64,000 bases of DNA from JBBDYQ01 sp035553855. Lineage in GTDB: Bacteria > Actinomycetota > Thermoleophilia > Solirubrobacterales > Thermoleophilaceae. Below, one piece after another: positions 18,785-26,757 of the stretch (its first letter is position 1; every line of letters begins with the position of its first letter). Position numbers and translations under genes: made by a program. The DNA is taken from contig DATMJO010000082.1 in assembly GCA_035553855.1 (NCBI GenBank), forward strand, positions 1 through 64,000. The letters are read 5' to 3'. Below the pieces are notes generated by a model. It did no database searches, was not told where the DNA came from, and saw nothing but the letters and a program-made list of their open reading frames with translations.

Positions 18785-19026
18785 ACGAGGACGCCCAGAC
18801 ATACGAGAACGCCGTCGAGCGGCTCGAGGAGATCATCGCCCGGCTCGACTCCGGCCAGGCCGGACTGCGCGAGACGCTCGACCTCTGCGCCGAGGGCAAG
18901 CGTCTCATCGAGTTCGCGGCCGGCGAGCTCGACTCGGTAGGCAAGGGCCTGGAGGAGCTCCGGCTCGACGATCTCGTCGCCCGTCTGGACCCCGCGAATG
19001 CCCAGGAAAAGCCGGAAACCGCCTAG
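18781..19026 (+). CDS. xseB: Exodeoxyribonuclease VII small subunit
   Basis: An 81-residue helical protein that binds the XseA coiled coil. It matches the XseB pattern: YENAVERLEEIIARLDSGQ, then LRETLDLCAEGKRLI and a helical acidic tail. GTG 18781 overlaps the TGA of xseA (GTGA), so the subunits are translated together. The length is normal for the family (about 70-85). Confidence 0.95.
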   Translation: MNEDAQTYENAVERLEEIIARLDSGQAGLRETLDLCAEGKRLIEFAAGELDSVGKGLEELRLDDLVARLDPANAQEKPETA

Positions 19027-19069
19027 CGCGAGCGCCGTTCCGTCGGGGGCGCGACGTACCTTGGCGGCC

Positions 19070-19525
19070 ATGCCCCTTTGCTTCATAGAGCCGGAGGAGA
19101 CGATCAGGGTCGTGGCCGAGTCGATCGGCCGCGAGGCGCGCAGGCAGCTCCTGTCCGCGGTCGTCCACGCGTGGGTGGACGAGATCCCCGACGACGAGCT
19201 CGAGGTGCACTACTCGAAGGCCATCGGAGACCTCGACGAGGAGGACCTGTCGATGCTCGCCGCATGGCACGCCTCGATCGAGGTCGGCACGCCGGTCGCC
19301 AACAAGGACTTCCTGGTCCAGGCGTTCCGCGGTCTAGGTGAGCACCAGCGCGAGGCGCTGAAGATCGCCGCGGGCTTCCGCGGCGATGAGGCGTTCGAAG
19401 AGGGTGTCAGCGAGGAGCAGGTTCTCGCGACCGTACTGCCATGGCTCACCGAGGAGCGGATGTATGAGCTGGCCTCGGAGGCTGTGGAGCTCTACTGCTG
19501 GGACCGGCTCGGCGGCGACAACTAG
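19070..19525 (+). CDS. Unknown acidic helical protein
   Basis: A 151-residue acidic, mostly helical protein I do not recognise. It has no signal peptide, membrane segment or catalytic motif. Features are MPLCFIEPEETIRVVAESIG at the start, VHAWVDEIPDDELEVHY in the first third and LPWLTEERMYELASEAVEL near the end. It starts 43 nt after xseB. A TACCTT box 7 nt before ATG 19070 suggests its own leaderless promoter. The next gene begins inside its last 62 bases. The reading frame is supported by codon use and clean spacing. Confidence 0.65.
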   Translation: MPLCFIEPEETIRVVAESIGREARRQLLSAVVHAWVDEIPDDELEVHYSKAIGDLDEEDLSMLAAWHASIEVGTPVANKDFLVQAFRGLGEHQREALKIAAGFRGDEAFEEGVSEEQVLATVLPWLTEERMYELASEAVELYCWDRLGGDN

Positions 19526-20033
19526 CCGCCTCGCCGCGCTCGCAGCGGCGCTCGCGCTCGCGGGCTGCGGCGAGGGACCGGAGGCGCCCGCTCCGCTGCG
19601 CGGCTTCCCGGGCCCCGGCGATGCCGTCGAGGCGCGCGTCGAGCGCGTCACCGACGGCGACACCGTCCGCCTCGACCGGATCGGCCGCGTGCGCCTCATC
19701 GGAGTCGACACGCCGGAGGTCTTCGGCGGGGTCGAGTGCTACGGCCGCGAGGCATCCGCGTTCGTGAAGCGCTTGCTCCCGCCCGGCTCCCGCGTGCGCT
19801 ACCGCCTCGGCCTGGAGGAGCGCGACCGCTACGGGCGCGCCCTCGCATACCTCTGGCTCGACGACGGCAGGATGCTCAACGGCCTGCTCGCCGAGGAGGG
19901 CTACGCCCTGCCGCTGTCGATCGCCCCGAACGTGGATTTCGCGGAGCGGTTCGTGGCGGCCGCTCGCCGGGCGCGCGAGCGCGGGCGCGGGCTCTGGGCC
20001 GACTCCTCCTGCGTGGATATGCTCGGCGCGTGA
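19464..20033 (+). CDS. Staphylococcal-nuclease-like lipoprotein
   Basis: A 189-residue thermonuclease-family protein. ATG 19464 is well supported by GAGGAG 7 nt upstream, although it puts the start inside the previous gene (62 nt overlap). A lipoprotein signal follows, with lipobox LALAGC, so the enzyme is anchored outside the membrane. The SNase core is intact: RVTDGDTVRL, RLIGVDTPEV (Asp and Glu catalytic region), ERDRYGRALAYLWL and the C-terminal RARERGRGLW. It likely hydrolyses extracellular DNA or RNA. Confidence 0.85.
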   Translation: MSWPRRLWSSTAGTGSAATTSRLAALAAALALAGCGEGPEAPAPLRGFPGPGDAVEARVERVTDGDTVRLDRIGRVRLIGVDTPEVFGGVECYGREASAFVKRLLPPGSRVRYRLGLEERDRYGRALAYLWLDDGRMLNGLLAEEGYALPLSIAPNVDFAERFVAAARRARERGRGLWADSSCVDMLGA

Positions 20034-20992
20034 CGTCCTCCCTGCCGAACGCCGTGCAGGCGGCATTCGACCGCTTCATCACGACCGAGTACACGACGGT
20101 CGACCGGCGCGGGCAGCCCATCACCTGGCCCGTCACGCCCTACTACCGGCCCGGCGACGACGTGATCGACGTGACCACCGGGCTGGGCTACCCGAAGAAG
20201 GCCGACGACGCGGCCCGCAACCCGAAGGTCGCGCTGCTCTTCTCGGACCCGACCGGCAGCGGCCTCGACGACCCGCCGATGGTGCTCGTGCAGGGCATCG
20301 CGGCCGTCGACGACCGAGACCTCGACGCGAATCGCGTCCGCTACGGCCGCGAGTCCTTGGAGAAGCTGCCCGCCACGAGGGACCTGCAGCCCCCTGACTT
20401 CATGAAGCGCTTCCTCGGCTGGTACTACGACCGCATCTACGTCCACGTCCGGCCCGAGCGGATCTACGTCTGGCCGGGTTGCGACGCCACTCGGGAGCCC
20501 GCCCTGTTCGACGCCCACATGGAGGAGGTCCGCTCGGGGCACGACGAGGAGCCCGAGTCACCGCAGGCCGCGCCGGACGGCACGGCCGCGGCATGGGACG
20601 ACCGCGTCGAGCGCATCGGGACCGCGCACCCCGATGCCGTGCTCACGCTCGTGGCGCCGGACGGCTTCCCGTTCTCCGTGCGGCTGCCCATGCGGGCGGA
20701 CGCCGGCGAGCGGCTGATCCGGATCGAGGCCGAGCCGGTCGGCGCGCCGCTCGCGCCCGGCCTCGCCTGCGTGGCGGCGCACGTCCACGGCGCCGAGTTC
20801 AGGTGGCAGCGTAACTTCCAGGTCCGCGGCGACCTCGTGGACACGGGGGACGGCTGGGCGGTGGTGCCCCACAGGGTGGTGGGCGGATTCGAGGTCCCCG
20901 AGGGCCGGCTCGCGGTCATGCGCGAGAACTTCGGGAAGTCGATGCGCTTCCGCCGCACCGCGAAGCGCGAACGGGCGAGGCGCCGCCGCTAG
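20030..20992 (+). CDS. Pyridoxamine 5'-phosphate oxidase-like split-barrel protein
   Basis: A 320-residue protein of the flavin/F420-binding split-barrel fold. The N-terminal half holds the barrel (VDRRGQPITWPVTPYYRPGD, NPKVALLFSDPTGSG, MVLVQGIAAVDD). The C-terminal half is a second, weaker barrel-like unit (TLVAPDGFPFSVRLPMRAD) that may be a duplicated domain. GTG 20030 overlaps the TGA of the nuclease gene. Its TAG stop lies in the CTAG shared with the opposing gene. It could be an F420- or FMN-dependent reductase; the substrate is unknown. Confidence 0.75.
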   Translation: MTSSLPNAVQAAFDRFITTEYTTVDRRGQPITWPVTPYYRPGDDVIDVTTGLGYPKKADDAARNPKVALLFSDPTGSGLDDPPMVLVQGIAAVDDRDLDANRVRYGRESLEKLPATRDLQPPDFMKRFLGWYYDRIYVHVRPERIYVWPGCDATREPALFDAHMEEVRSGHDEEPESPQAAPDGTAAAWDDRVERIGTAHPDAVLTLVAPDGFPFSVRLPMRADAGERLIRIEAEPVGAPLAPGLACVAAHVHGAEFRWQRNFQVRGDLVDTGDGWAVVPHRVVGGFEVPEGRLAVMRENFGKSMRFRRTAKRERARRRR

Positions 20993-21912
20993 GCGAGCTT
21001 CGCGAGGTGCCCGTGGAGCACCTCGAGATCGGCCCTGCGCTCGAGCGCGTCGAGCCAGCGGGCCGGGATGGCGGAGGCGCCGAAGCGAGCCCCGAGCATC
21101 GCTCCCGCGACGGCGGCGTTCGTGTCGCAGTCGCCGCCGAGGTTGACCGCCCAGACGACGCCCTCCTCGAAGGACTCGGCCGAGAAGAAGGCCGTGAGGC
21201 CCACCTGCAGCGCCGCGAGGGCGAAGGCGCCCTCCGTCGCGGCCCGCTCTTCCGCGCGCTCGCGGAGGCCGCCGAACGCCGAGATCGCGACGTCCTCGAG
21301 GCGCTCGTCGAGCCAGGTCGGGTCGCGCAGCTCCTCGGCGGGGGCGCCGGGGCCGCGGGTCAGGCACCAGGAGACGACCTGGTTGTGGAGCAGCGCGGCC
21401 TTGCCGGCCAGCGGGTCGTAGTGCGTCACGGCCGCGTCGTCGAGGGTCGCCTCGCGCAGGCCGCGGTCGTTACCCGCGAAGGCGATCGCGATCGGGGTGG
21501 TGCGCATCAGCGCGCCGTTGCCCGCCGACTGCCCGCCGCTCTCCTCGTGCTGCTCGCGCGCCGCCTCGTAGGCCGGGGTTCCCGCGCGCACCCGCTCGAG
21601 TACGCCGGCGACGGTGCGCCCGACGCCCTCCGGCCCGGTCTCGAACCAGGCCAGGTACTCCGAGGCCGCGAGTTGCGGGTCGTAGCCGCCGCTCGCGATG
21701 ACCGCCCGCGACAGGCAGATCGCCATCTCGGTGTCGTCGGTCGCCTGCCCGGCGCGGCGGCCGCGGGCGGCCGTCATCTCGGTGATGGCTCCGCCCGCCA
21801 GCTTCCTCGCCTCTGCGGCCGGGAGACCCTCGTAGGGGGCCCCGAGGGCGTCGCCGACGCCGAGACCGAGAAGCGCCCCGAGTGATCTGTCCCTGTCGAC
21901 GCGCGCCGGCAT
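20989..21912 (-). CDS. ADP-ribosylglycohydrolase family protein
   Basis: A 307-residue DraG-like hydrolase that removes ADP-ribose from proteins or other targets. The paired metal-site motifs are present: GQATDDTEMAICL near residue 55-68 and GGDCDTNAAVAGAMLGA near 265-280. GLGVGDALGAPYEG at the N-terminus is also typical. ATG 21912 is chosen because homology starts a few residues later and a TAGGGT box lies 8 nt upstream. The gene is the last of a minus-strand run and shares CTAG with the gene at 20030. Confidence 0.9.
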   Translation of the reverse strand: MPARVDRDRSLGALLGLGVGDALGAPYEGLPAAEARKLAGGAITEMTAARGRRAGQATDDTEMAICLSRAVIASGGYDPQLAASEYLAWFETGPEGVGRTVAGVLERVRAGTPAYEAAREQHEESGGQSAGNGALMRTTPIAIAFAGNDRGLREATLDDAAVTHYDPLAGKAALLHNQVVSWCLTRGPGAPAEELRDPTWLDERLEDVAISAFGGLRERAEERAATEGAFALAALQVGLTAFFSAESFEEGVVWAVNLGGDCDTNAAVAGAMLGARFGASAIPARWLDALERRADLEVLHGHLAKLA

Positions 21913-22007
21913 CGTTGCGGACCCTAGCCCACCGGGAGGCGGGGTCATCCCGCCGGATGCCGCACGCACATCGACTACGAAGATCCTGCTGCGGACCTTC
22001 ACCGCGC

Positions 22008-22649
22008 TCAGGAGCGAGGGCTGAGCTCCGTCTCGATCGCGGCGATCGACTGCTCGGTCGACTCGAACAGCACGCCGCGCATCCCCGCGTCGTTCGCGGC
22101 CTCGACGTTGACCGTGAGGTCATCGAGGAACACGCAGTCGCCCGCCTCGATGCCGCCGCCGATGCGCTCGAGGGTGAGCGTGTAGATCTCAGGCTCGGGC
22201 TTGCGCATGCCCACGAAGGCCGAGTCGACGACCACCTCGAAGATGTCATCGACCGCGAGCTTCGCGCGCCAGAGGGGCTCCCATTCGCGCACGTTGTTCG
22301 TGAGGAGCGCGGTGCGGATACCGCGCGCGCGGAGGCCGGCCATGTAGGAGATCAGCGTCTCGTTCGGGTGCAGCGCCTCGAACCAGGTGTCGCGGAAGCC
22401 GCCGAGCGAGCCGCCCTCCGGCAGGTGCGCCTCGAGGCGGCGGTTGAACTCGGACTCGGAGACCTCGCCGCGCTCGAGCTCGTGCAGGGGGTTCACGCCG
22501 GTCTCCTCCGTCACCGCCTGAAGCGCCCGGCCGAGGTCGCCCGGGGCGATGCCCGACGTGTCGTGGAAGGCGGTGAACGCGTCGAGCAGGGGGACGGTGA
22601 GCACCCCGCCGAAGTCGGAGATGAGCGCGCGCGCGGCGGGGCGAATCAC
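22008..22649 (-). CDS. HAD-family phosphatase (epoxide-hydrolase N-domain type)
   Basis: A 213-residue HAD hydrolase. Motif I is LISDFGGVL (nucleophile Asp, second position Gly as in the epoxide-hydrolase phosphatase subgroup), motif II is ALLTNNV, motif III Lys lies in GMRKPEPEIY, and motif IV is CVFLDDLTVNVEAA. GTG 22649 is the natural start and overlaps the TGA of the upstream gene (GTGA), so the two are coupled. It probably dephosphorylates a small metabolite; the substrate cannot be read from the sequence. Confidence 0.85.
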   Translation of the reverse strand: MIRPAARALISDFGGVLTVPLLDAFTAFHDTSGIAPGDLGRALQAVTEETGVNPLHELERGEVSESEFNRRLEAHLPEGGSLGGFRDTWFEALHPNETLISYMAGLRARGIRTALLTNNVREWEPLWRAKLAVDDIFEVVVDSAFVGMRKPEPEIYTLTLERIGGGIEAGDCVFLDDLTVNVEAANDAGMRGVLFESTEQSIAAIETELSPRS

Positions 22650-23356
22650 GCGGCCACCGGCGGGCGATCGCGCACCACGAGGTCGTACGCCCCGATGCCC
22701 GCGCGGCCCTCCATCCGCCACGAGAAGACCGCCGAGTGCACGACGAGGCCCTCGAGCTGGAGGCTCGTTCCCGCGACGGCGCTCCCGAAGGCGCGCCGTG
22801 GCCACTCCTCGCCCGGGAGCCAGAGCTCGAGCCCCGAGGTGCGCTGGCGCCCGTCGGCGTCGTAGACGGTGGAGACCCGCACGTCCTCGACGCCGAGCGG
22901 CTCGCCGTCGGCGACCAGGACGGCGCGCGCCTGCTCCTCGCCGTGGCCGTCGGCCCCGGCCGGCCGCCTGGTCGTCGCCATGATCGCGCTGCGCTCGTCG
23001 AAGAGGGCGGAGATCCCGCGGACCGCTTCCAGTTCCTCCCACGACGGCGGCTCGCGCGTCTCGGTCACGGTCGCGAGACCCGAGACGGGACGGTCCCCGG
23101 CGGTGCCCGTTGCTCTGCAGAGCGTGATGGCGGCGCCGCCGAGTTCGACCGGGTCGAGCACGCGCTCGAGATCGAGCGCGACGTCGCCTCCCGAGGCGGC
23201 ACGCCAGCCGGCCTCGGTGGGCTCGATCACCGCAGCTCCCTCCAGCGGTCGCGAATTACGGCCCTCGAAGAGCACGCTCAGCCCTGACCGGAGCGCTGCG
23301 TTGAGGGCGTGCTCCGGGTCGAAGAACGAGACGGCGAGGGCCGGCGACCCGTTCAC
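22646..23356 (-). CDS. Unknown protein coupled to a HAD phosphatase
   Basis: A 236-residue cytoplasmic-looking protein I cannot name. It starts at GTG 23356 inside the stop of fxsA (GTGA) and ends inside the start of the HAD gene (GTGA), so it is locked into this operon. The sequence is beta-rich, with a first half ALAVSFFDPEHALNAAL and a second half carrying STVYDADGRQRTSGLELWL and SAVFSWRMEGRAGIGAYDL. This is reminiscent of lipocalin-like or DUF proteins of uncharacterised actinobacterial lipid loci. No catalytic residues are evident. Confidence 0.65.
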   Translation of the reverse strand: MNGSPALAVSFFDPEHALNAALRSGLSVLFEGRNSRPLEGAAVIEPTEAGWRAASGGDVALDLERVLDPVELGGAAITLCRATGTAGDRPVSGLATVTETREPPSWEELEAVRGISALFDERSAIMATTRRPAGADGHGEEQARAVLVADGEPLGVEDVRVSTVYDADGRQRTSGLELWLPGEEWPRRAFGSAVAGTSLQLEGLVVHSAVFSWRMEGRAGIGAYDLVVRDRPPVAA

Positions 23357-23820
23357 CGGTTGAGGCGCGAGACCGGCTCGTCGTACTCGCGCGCGGTGCC
23401 CTCGACGTCGGCGCCGCCTTCCGGCGCCGCCGTGCCGAAGGCCATGCCGAGCGTGACCCGCTTTGCGAGCCAGCGCATGGCGCCGCGGCGGACCAGCGAG
23501 CGCGTGGGGGGGATGAGGAGCAGCAGGCCCACGCCGTCGGTGATGAACCCGGGCGTGATCAGGAAGGCCGCTCCGAAGATCACGAGGACGCCGTCGACTA
23601 CCTCCGCGTGCGGCATCTTGCCCGCCTGGAGCGTGCGGTTGAAGCGGGTCCAGACGGCGCGGCCCTGGCTGCGCAGAAGCACGGTTCCGAGCACCGAGTC
23701 GGCCGCCAGGAGCAGAATCGTCCAGACCGCTCCGATCGCCTCGCCGACGACCTCGATGATCACGTACAGCTCGATCAGCGGGACTACGATGAAGACCGCC
23801 AGGAGGGCGAGCAGGGGCAT
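23353..23820 (-). CDS. fxsA: FxsA-family membrane protein
   Basis: A 155-residue inner-membrane protein. FxsA traits are PLIELYVIIEVVGEAIGAVW, then VLGTVLLRSQGRAVW and FGAAFLITPGFITDGVGLLL, with about three membrane spans and a soluble C-terminal tail. ATG 23820 is chosen because homologs begin with a short run before the first span; an ATG 21 nt upstream is possible. E. coli FxsA interferes with F-exclusion of phage T7; the general cellular role is unknown. It is divergent from the SufT-like gene. Confidence 0.85.
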   Translation of the reverse strand: MPLLALLAVFIVVPLIELYVIIEVVGEAIGAVWTILLLAADSVLGTVLLRSQGRAVWTRFNRTLQAGKMPHAEVVDGVLVIFGAAFLITPGFITDGVGLLLLIPPTRSLVRRGAMRWLAKRVTLGMAFGTAAPEGGADVEGTAREYDEPVSRLNR

Positions 23821-23839
23821 GCGGAGGGAGGCTACTACC

Positions 23840-24145
23840 ATGCCTTGCATGCCTACCGTGGATGAGGTCGAAGAGGCCCTGACCAATGTCATCGACCCGG
23901 AGCTCGGGCTCGATTTCGTCGAGCTCGGCTTGGTGTACGAGATCGAGGTGGACGGCGGCGACGTGCACGTCGCGTTCACACTCACGTCGCCGGCGTGCCC
24001 GATCGGGCCGCAGGTCTCGGAGCAGATGCAGGAGTTCGTCGGCGAGCTCGACGGCGTCGACTCGGTGCAGCCGCGGATGGTGTTCGATCCGCCGTGGACG
24101 CCGGATCGCATGTCCGAAGACGCCAAGTTCGCTCTGGGCTACTGA
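23840..24145 (+). CDS. SufT/MIP18-family iron-sulfur assembly factor
   Basis: A 101-residue DUF59 protein. The core VDEVEEALTNVIDPELGLDF and a cysteine in LTSPACPIGPQV match metal-sulfur cluster assembly factors (SufT, PaaD, MIP18). Such proteins help load Fe-S clusters onto targets. ATG 23840 has GGAGG 8 nt upstream and is preferred over an internal ATG at 23849. It stands alone, not within a suf operon. Confidence 0.88.
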   Translation: MPCMPTVDEVEEALTNVIDPELGLDFVELGLVYEIEVDGGDVHVAFTLTSPACPIGPQVSEQMQEFVGELDGVDSVQPRMVFDPPWTPDRMSEDAKFALGY

Positions 24146-24462
24146 TCCGGGCTGCTGATACCTGCGCGCTCGAGGAAGCAGATGACGGTGGGAACGCGGT
24201 TGTCGTATCGACCCGGTTGTCGTATCGACTTTTAAGGGCCGTTCAGGTCGGCCCCCCAGACTGGCCGAGGCGATGAAGGATTCCTGCCAGAGCCTCCATC
24301 GCCCCACCCGGATGGCCTCCGGCGCCCCAGCGAGTCCGGCGCCGGCGGTCGATTGCCTCCCGCGGTCGCGCCCGGCATGACCCCTCGCGCCGGGCGCGCC
24401 GCGGCGAGGCTCTTCGGAAGTTCGCCGCGACGAACCGCCCGCTCGCCTGTTGCAATTGGCGT
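24146..24462. other. Intergenic region, 317 bp
   Basis: No convincing gene is seen here. It holds two tandem 16-bp repeats (24197-24229) and a 6-bp-stem hairpin at 24236-24254 (GGGCCG/CGGCCC, 7-nt loop) without a following T-run. A promoter for the peptidase at 24463 should lie here, but I find no clear boxes. Confidence 0.6.
24197..24229. repeat. Tandem 16-bp repeat with inner palindrome
   Basis: The unit CGGTTGTCGTATCGAC occurs at 24197-24212 and 24214-24229, separated by one C (period 17). Each unit contains GTCG-TAT-CGAC, a 4-bp-arm palindrome, which looks like a double operator. It lies upstream of the secreted subtilase. Confidence 0.6.
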
Positions 24463-26070
24463 ATGCGGCGCACGCTGACCCTCGCCCTGCTGGCCACCCT
24501 GGCTCTCGCCGCGCCGTCCGAGGCCGCGGAGCGCACGGGCCGCTGGCTCGTGCTCGGCGACTCCGCGCAGGGCGCGCGAGCCGCGCTCGCGAGCGCGGTC
24601 TCCGCATCCGGGGCGCGCACGGCCGGGAAGGGCGTGCCCCGCCTCGGCATCGCCACGGTACGCGGCCCGCGGGCCGCGATCTCCGCCCTGGGGCGCGCGC
24701 CCGGGGTCGCTCGGATCGTGCCGGAGTACCGGCGCGAGTTCCGCCGCACCCCGAGCGACCCGGGCTTCGGCGCCACCGAGACCGCGCCGCGCACGCCCTC
24801 GGGCACTCCACTCCAGTGGGCGCTGCGCCGCATGCGCTTCCCCGAGGCATGGGACACGGCGGACGGGGCCGGGATGCTCGTGGGGATCATCGACAGCGGG
24901 ATCGACGCCGGACATCCCGAGCTGTCCGGGAAGATCGCATCGTCCCGGGTGCTCGGCGGGACGAACGCGGGGAGCGACGAGGACGGTCACGGCACGCACG
25001 TGAGCGGCCTCGCCTGCGCCGCGACCGACAACGGCTCCGGGCTCGCGGGCGCGGGTTTCCACTGCCGCATCGCGTTCTACAAGGCGCCGCAACTCCGCGA
25101 CGAGGACATCGTCGCGGCCATCGTCGACGCGAGCGACCGAGGAGCCGTGGCCATCAACATGAGCTTCGGGGGCGGCGACCCGAGCCCGGCGATCGACCGG
25201 GCGATCGAGTACGCGCTTGCCCGCGACGTAGTGCTGGTCGCCTCCGCCGCGAACGAGCAGGTTGACGACCAGGGGACCCCCGCCAGCCAGCTGCAGCCGA
25301 ATGACGGGCCGGACCTCGATGCGGGGCGAGGCCTCGTCGTCACCGCCGCCGACTTCTCCGACCGGCGCCCGCGCACCGGCCGCGGCCGGCAGATCTCGCT
25401 CGCCGCCTACGGGTTCTTCGACGAGACCGACGGCCCGCCCGGGCTCGTGTCCACCTACACGGGCCTGGCCACCGCCCGCGAGATCCTGCTCTGCGGCTGC
25501 CGGACCAGCTTCGGGGGCGACTCCCGCTATGCCTACCTCCAGGGCACCTCCATGGCGGCGCCCCAGGTGACCGCCGCGGTCGCGCTGGTCGCTCAGGCGA
25601 ACCCGCTGCTGTCGGCGCGCGACCGCATGCGGGTGATCAAGGAGACGGCCCAGCGCGGGGGCGGGGGCTGGACCGCCGACCGCGGCTGGGGGATCCTCGA
25701 CGCGGGCGCCGCGGTCGAGGCCGCGCGCCGCGTGGATCGCACCGCCCCGTCGTCCCGCGCCCGGGCCCGGCGCTCGCAGCGGCTCAGACGGCGCGGCAGG
25801 ACCTACATCCGCGTCGGCGTCCGCGGAAGCGACGAGCCCGGCGCCCCCCGCCTCGTGGCCTCGGGTGTCCGGCGCTACGAGATCTGGCTGCGCCGCGGGC
25901 GCGGGCGCTACCGCCGGGCGGGCACGGCCTCGGCCCGGCATCGCGTGCGTCGCGTACGCGTGTCGCGCTCGGGGCGCTACTCGCTCTACACCCGGGCGAT
26001 CGACGCCGCCGGGAACCGTGAGGCGGTGCCGCGCCGGCCCGATGCGCGGGTGACCGTCAGGGCGCGCTGA
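24463..26070 (+). CDS. Secreted subtilisin-like serine peptidase (S8)
   Basis: A 535-residue exported protease. The signal peptide is about residues 1-22. A propeptide-like region (about 25-105) precedes the catalytic domain. The triad is Asp144 (IIDSGIDAGHPEL), His176 (DGHGTHVSGL) and Ser363 (QGTSMAAPQV), with the oxyanion Asn in ASAANEQ. The last ~100 residues are very basic (RARARRSQRLRRRGR) with an Ig-like strand pattern, probably a wall anchor. It is not a recent copy of the subtilase at 1256-2668; the motifs differ. Its stop overlaps the convergent TetR gene by 14 nt. Confidence 0.9.
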   Translation: MRRTLTLALLATLALAAPSEAAERTGRWLVLGDSAQGARAALASAVSASGARTAGKGVPRLGIATVRGPRAAISALGRAPGVARIVPEYRREFRRTPSDPGFGATETAPRTPSGTPLQWALRRMRFPEAWDTADGAGMLVGIIDSGIDAGHPELSGKIASSRVLGGTNAGSDEDGHGTHVSGLACAATDNGSGLAGAGFHCRIAFYKAPQLRDEDIVAAIVDASDRGAVAINMSFGGGDPSPAIDRAIEYALARDVVLVASAANEQVDDQGTPASQLQPNDGPDLDAGRGLVVTAADFSDRRPRTGRGRQISLAAYGFFDETDGPPGLVSTYTGLATAREILLCGCRTSFGGDSRYAYLQGTSMAAPQVTAAVALVAQANPLLSARDRMRVIKETAQRGGGGWTADRGWGILDAGAAVEAARRVDRTAPSSRARARRSQRLRRRGRTYIRVGVRGSDEPGAPRLVASGVRRYEIWLRRGRGRYRRAGTASARHRVRRVRVSRSGRYSLYTRAIDAAGNREAVPRRPDARVTVRAR

Positions 26071-26659
26071 GCAGGCGACGGACGAGGTCCTCGAAGCCCC
26101 GCTCGACGCGCGCGAGCGGCATTGCGGCGGTTCCGCTGAGGTAGCTGATCAGCTCGGCCGAGAGGGCCGCGAGCAGGACGTCCGCGAGGTAGTCGGCGTC
26201 GGCGCCGGGGTCCGCCTCCTCGATCAGCATGCGCACGTGCTGGCGGTAGCTCAGGTAGGGCGAGCCGCGAAGCCGCACTCCGTCCTGGCCGTTCTCCGCG
26301 GCGCAGAAGAGGTCCGAATGCTCGGCCTTGAAGCGGATCAGGCCCGTCCCGAAGGCGACCAGGCGCTCGACAGGCGGAGCTCCGGGGCCGAGCGGTGGCG
26401 CGCCGCGGATCAGGTCGTCCTGGAAACCGGCCTCGCGCTCGGAGATGAGCGTCCGCGCGAGGCTCGCGCGATCGCCGAAGCGCCTGAACAGAGTGCCCTT
26501 GCCGACACCCGCCTCCGCCGCGATCGCGTCCATCGAGACGTTCGCGACGCCCTCCCGTGCGAACAGGCGCTCCGCCGCGGCGACGATCCGCCGCCGGTTG
26601 CGGGCCGCGTCGGCGCGCTCATGAGGCTCTGAGTCTCGAACCGGGAGTTCCGTCGGCAT
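26057..26659 (-). CDS. TetR-family repressor
   Basis: A 200-residue regulator with an N-terminal helix-turn-helix: RRRIVAAAERLFAREGVANV, then MDAIAAEAGVGKGTLFRRFG. The ligand domain follows. It is divergent from the YceI/FMN-reductase pair. Two identical palindromes lie in the shared promoter region, so it very likely represses both itself and that operon until a ligand binds. The nature of the ligand is unknown. A TAGACT box lies 6 nt before its ATG. Confidence 0.92.
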   Translation of the reverse strand: MPTELPVRDSEPHERADAARNRRRIVAAAERLFAREGVANVSMDAIAAEAGVGKGTLFRRFGDRASLARTLISEREAGFQDDLIRGAPPLGPGAPPVERLVAFGTGLIRFKAEHSDLFCAAENGQDGVRLRGSPYLSYRQHVRMLIEEADPGADADYLADVLLAALSAELISYLSGTAAMPLARVERGFEDLVRRLLSAP

Positions 26660-26676
26660 ACCGACAGTCTAGTAAG

Positions 26677-26690
26677 CGGACCACGGTCCG
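26677..26690. promoter_or_regulatory. TetR operator O1
   Basis: The 14-bp perfect inverted repeat CGGACCACGGTCCG (6-bp arms, AC centre) lies 17 nt upstream of the TetR start. It is identical to O2. Regulation by the adjacent TetR is inferred. Confidence 0.75.
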
Positions 26691-26721
26691 GTCATGTGCT
26701 ACGTTTTCGGCACCTTGCAAA

Positions 26722-26735
26722 CGGACCACGGTCCG
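26722..26735. promoter_or_regulatory. TetR operator O2
   Basis: A second copy of CGGACCACGGTCCG, 45 bp centre to centre from O1 and 22 bp before the YceI-like ATG. The spacing places both copies on roughly the same DNA face (about 4.3 turns). Confidence 0.75.
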
Positions 26736-26757
26736 GTAATACGACGAAAGGCTCACG

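Noticed and set aside
24236..24254. Possible terminator after the SufT-like gene
   Set aside because: The stem is only 6 bp and no T-run follows on either strand.
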